From assembly GCA_903904835.1 (NCBI GenBank), contig CAIVEI010000150.1, positions 32,517-96,516 of the forward strand: DNA of 64,000 nucleotides, written 5' to 3'. Under the pieces are notes generated by a model, which ran no database searches, was not told the origin of the DNA, and saw only the letters and a list, made by a program, of their open reading frames with translations. A program made the translations under genes and the position numbers. This DNA comes from an uncultured Schlesneria sp. Its GTDB lineage: Bacteria > Planctomycetota > Planctomycetia > Planctomycetales > Planctomycetaceae. Of the stretch, positions 62,437 through 64,000 are shown in pieces. The number at the start of each line of letters is the position of its first letter. Within the stretch, counting starts at the first letter, position 1.

Positions 62437-63561
62437 TCATTTGGGGTCGGAAACTTCTTTGAGATAAGTCTCGAGCCAGTTCGAAGATCGTTCGAAGAGG
62501 TCTTCCGAAAATGTATGTCCCAGGTGATGATTCAGAATTCCCAGACGTGACGTTTCTCGGTAAAGGCGATGAACAGGCAAGGCCGCTGCGATGAGTGGCC
62601 AGCTTCGGTCTCCGTCGGCGGCACCGGGACCGGTTTCTCCGCCGAGGATCAGGATCGCTCGCGGAGCGACGAGTGCCAGTAATTCGTGGTGGTTTCGGGT
62701 AAACGTTTTCTCGTGGATTTGCGGTCCAAGATACCAGGGGGCGTCCCAATTCGTTGAGCCGAATGCAGTTCCTCCTTCGCTGGCGACTGCCGCTTTAATC
62801 CGATCGTCGAACGCCGTGAGATATAAGACTTCTTTCGCTCCCAGTGAATGTCCGATCGCACCAATTCGAGAAGGATCGACATCGGGCTGAGCGGCAAGAA
62901 TGTCGGTCGCTCGCTGAGCGTCAAAAAGCATTTTCCGCATGCCGAGCGAATGCGGATGCCGTTCGCGAAATGTTTCGACGGCCTTCGGCAGGCTGGGTGA
63001 GTCCTGCCAGAGGAAGCAGCGGGGACAAATGACGACAAACCCTCGTTCGGCCAGTTTCGGTCCGAGAAACAAAGCGGGCCGCCCGCTGAGACCAGCAATC
63101 TCATCAATCGATGCAGAGGCTGTGTGATGCAGAGCGACAATCCCAGGTCGACCTTTCCCTGTGTCCGTTTTGATGGGTCTTAACAGATAGGCTTCGACGT
63201 ACAGATCAGGATCTTGCTCGCACTGATAGCGGATCAGATCTCGCGTGATTTCTCCGATCGTTTCGTGCTTGAGGACCGTCATGTCATTGTTTTTGGGAAA
63301 TGTGGGACTCGGTCCGAGGAACGTTTCCCACACCGATTGAATCTCTTTTCGGCGTTCTTTCCAGTCGTTCAGCGAGCTGACCGGTGTACCGTCCGATCGT
63401 TCCAGCAACGGCAGCATGGTACCGACGGAAAACGAAGAGGGTTCTTTGGGCGGCAGTTGAACATCCTGAATCCAGGCGACGTCGTCGGCGTGGGCGTTCA
63501 TGAGGCACAGGCTGAGGACCGTCAATAACACGGCAACATCGAAAAGACGATTTGACTTCAT
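62437..63561 (-). CDS. Secreted alpha/beta hydrolase (dienelactone hydrolase/acetyl xylan esterase-like)
   Basis: 374-residue exported serine hydrolase. ATG 63561 has GGGGGAG upstream and opens a signal peptide ending in NAHA. Nucleophile elbow IGHSLGAKEVLYLT, oxyanion block GIVALHHTASASIDE, acid Asp region LALVAPRAILILGGETGPGA, and a C-terminal His in NHHLGHTFSEDL complete the usual triad. Such planctomycete hydrolases often act on sugar esters. The next feature upstream, 63562-63792, contains a promoter-length gap and then the CRISPR array. Confidence 0.85.
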   Translation of the reverse strand: MKSNRLFDVAVLLTVLSLCLMNAHADDVAWIQDVQLPPKEPSSFSVGTMLPLLERSDGTPVSSLNDWKERRKEIQSVWETFLGPSPTFPKNNDMTVLKHETIGEITRDLIRYQCEQDPDLYVEAYLLRPIKTDTGKGRPGIVALHHTASASIDEIAGLSGRPALFLGPKLAERGFVVICPRCFLWQDSPSLPKAVETFRERHPHSLGMRKMLFDAQRATDILAAQPDVDPSRIGAIGHSLGAKEVLYLTAFDDRIKAAVASEGGTAFGSTNWDAPWYLGPQIHEKTFTRNHHELLALVAPRAILILGGETGPGAADGDRSWPLIAAALPVHRLYRETSRLGILNHHLGHTFSEDLFERSSNWLETYLKEVSDPK

Positions 63562-63792
63562 AACTCCCCCGACACTGAAACGGTCCACGGCCTCAACGTT
63601 GGGTCAACGTACCTCCGATCAATGCGGAGGAACGGTAAACATTCGTTGAGGCTGAATTTGTTTGATGGTCCGCGAAAGTGACGGTTTAGTAAAGTCGAGC
63701 GGATAACGGCGCAGCCACAGAAAATATCAATTTGAAATCCTCAGTCACACGCCAACTTCGAATTCTTCACCGCGACCTACGCTGACTTACTT

Positions 63793-64000
63793 GTTTCAAT
63801 CCGCCCCCCGCCTTTCGGAAGGGGGAAACCCTTGGCTTCAATAAATCTCGCGGTGTTGTCGTTGTTTCAATCCGCCCCCCGCCTTTCGGAAGGGGGAAAC
63901 AACGTGCCCCTTGTGGTTCTGCTTAAACATCATGGTTTCAATCCGCCCCCCGCCTTTCGGAAGGGGGAAACGAATTCTGAACAATCGCGGCGCTTCGATC
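63793..64000. CRISPR. CRISPR array, three repeats, continues past the window
   Basis: Three identical 37-base repeats at 63793-63829, 63864-63900 and 63935-63971 (first bases GTTTCAATCCGCCCCCCGCC, last bases AAGGGGGAAAC). Spacers are 34 bases (63830-63863 and 63901-63934); a third is cut at 64000. The repeat has inner pairing CCTTTCGG/... and GCCCCCCGCC with AAGGGGG, a strong hairpin. Read on the minus strand the repeat ends ...GGATTGAAAC, the ATTGAAAC 5'-handle of many type I and III systems, so transcription probably runs leftward from a leader beyond 64000. No cas gene is present. Confidence 0.95.

Overview
The window looks like chromosomal DNA of a planctomycete, probably a freshwater or soil member of the Planctomycetaceae (Schlesneria-like; inference from gene content, no rRNA is present). 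Supporting marks are two DUF1501 Tat-exported proteins, three PEP-CTERM proteins, a secreted protein with an LEPR-XLL-like N-terminal motif, sialate-O-acetylesterase and ThuA proteins, an ECF sigma/anti-sigma operon, an orphan mraY outside any dcw cluster, loosely packed genes on both strands and many unrelated palindromic intergenic repeats. No prophage, rRNA or tRNA was recognised.

Layout. 1-3.7 kb: a SnoaL-like gene broken by an amber codon, a secreted zinc phospholipase C-like protein, repeats and a DUF1501 protein. 3.8-9 kb: leucyl aminopeptidase, hisH, an MFS transporter, a CheY-like regulator and a Gfo/Idh/MocA oxidoreductase, all on the plus strand. 9.1-16 kb: sialate O-acetylesterase, sodium:solute symporter and creatininase (minus), then an IlvD/Edd dehydratase (plus); a two-hairpin repeat lies in inverted copies around the symporter/creatininase pair. 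16-24.4 kb: LOG-family protein, SdpI-like protein, VOC protein, three PEP-CTERM genes, a choloylglycine-hydrolase fragment and a second DUF1501 gene. 24.6-32.2 kb: membrane GTPase, sigma/anti-sigma/third-gene operon, serS, and an EF-hand protein with 45-residue tandem repeats. 32.3-39.7 kb: a surface-glycan cluster (four methyltransferases, a nucleotide-sugar dehydratase, an SDR, and a cupin fused to a GT2 glycosyltransferase). 39.7-42.8 kb: mraY and a symporter with a small overlapping partner. 43-49.3 kb: the phosphate regulon pstS-pstC-pstA-pstB-phoU-phoB. 49.5-59.6 kb: ThuA protein, DUF5658 protein, an ABC-2 exporter pair, a multidomain GH18 protein, a DUF2334 deacetylase and a membrane glycosyltransferase. 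60-62.4 kb: a zincin-like protein and a REP-associated tyrosine transposase (RAYT) amid hairpin arrays. 62.4-64 kb: a secreted alpha/beta hydrolase and the edge of a CRISPR array that leaves the window.

How the genes work together. The pst/pho genes form one minus-strand unit for high-affinity phosphate uptake and its control, although no phoR sensor is present. The 32-40 kb genes plausibly make and attach a modified sugar. The sigma factor, its membrane anti-sigma and the third gene form one co-regulated unit. The most interesting structures are the RAYT with covarying hairpin arrays, the covarying two-hairpin repeat family, the cupin-glycosyltransferase fusion and the CRISPR array, whose cas genes must lie beyond the right edge.
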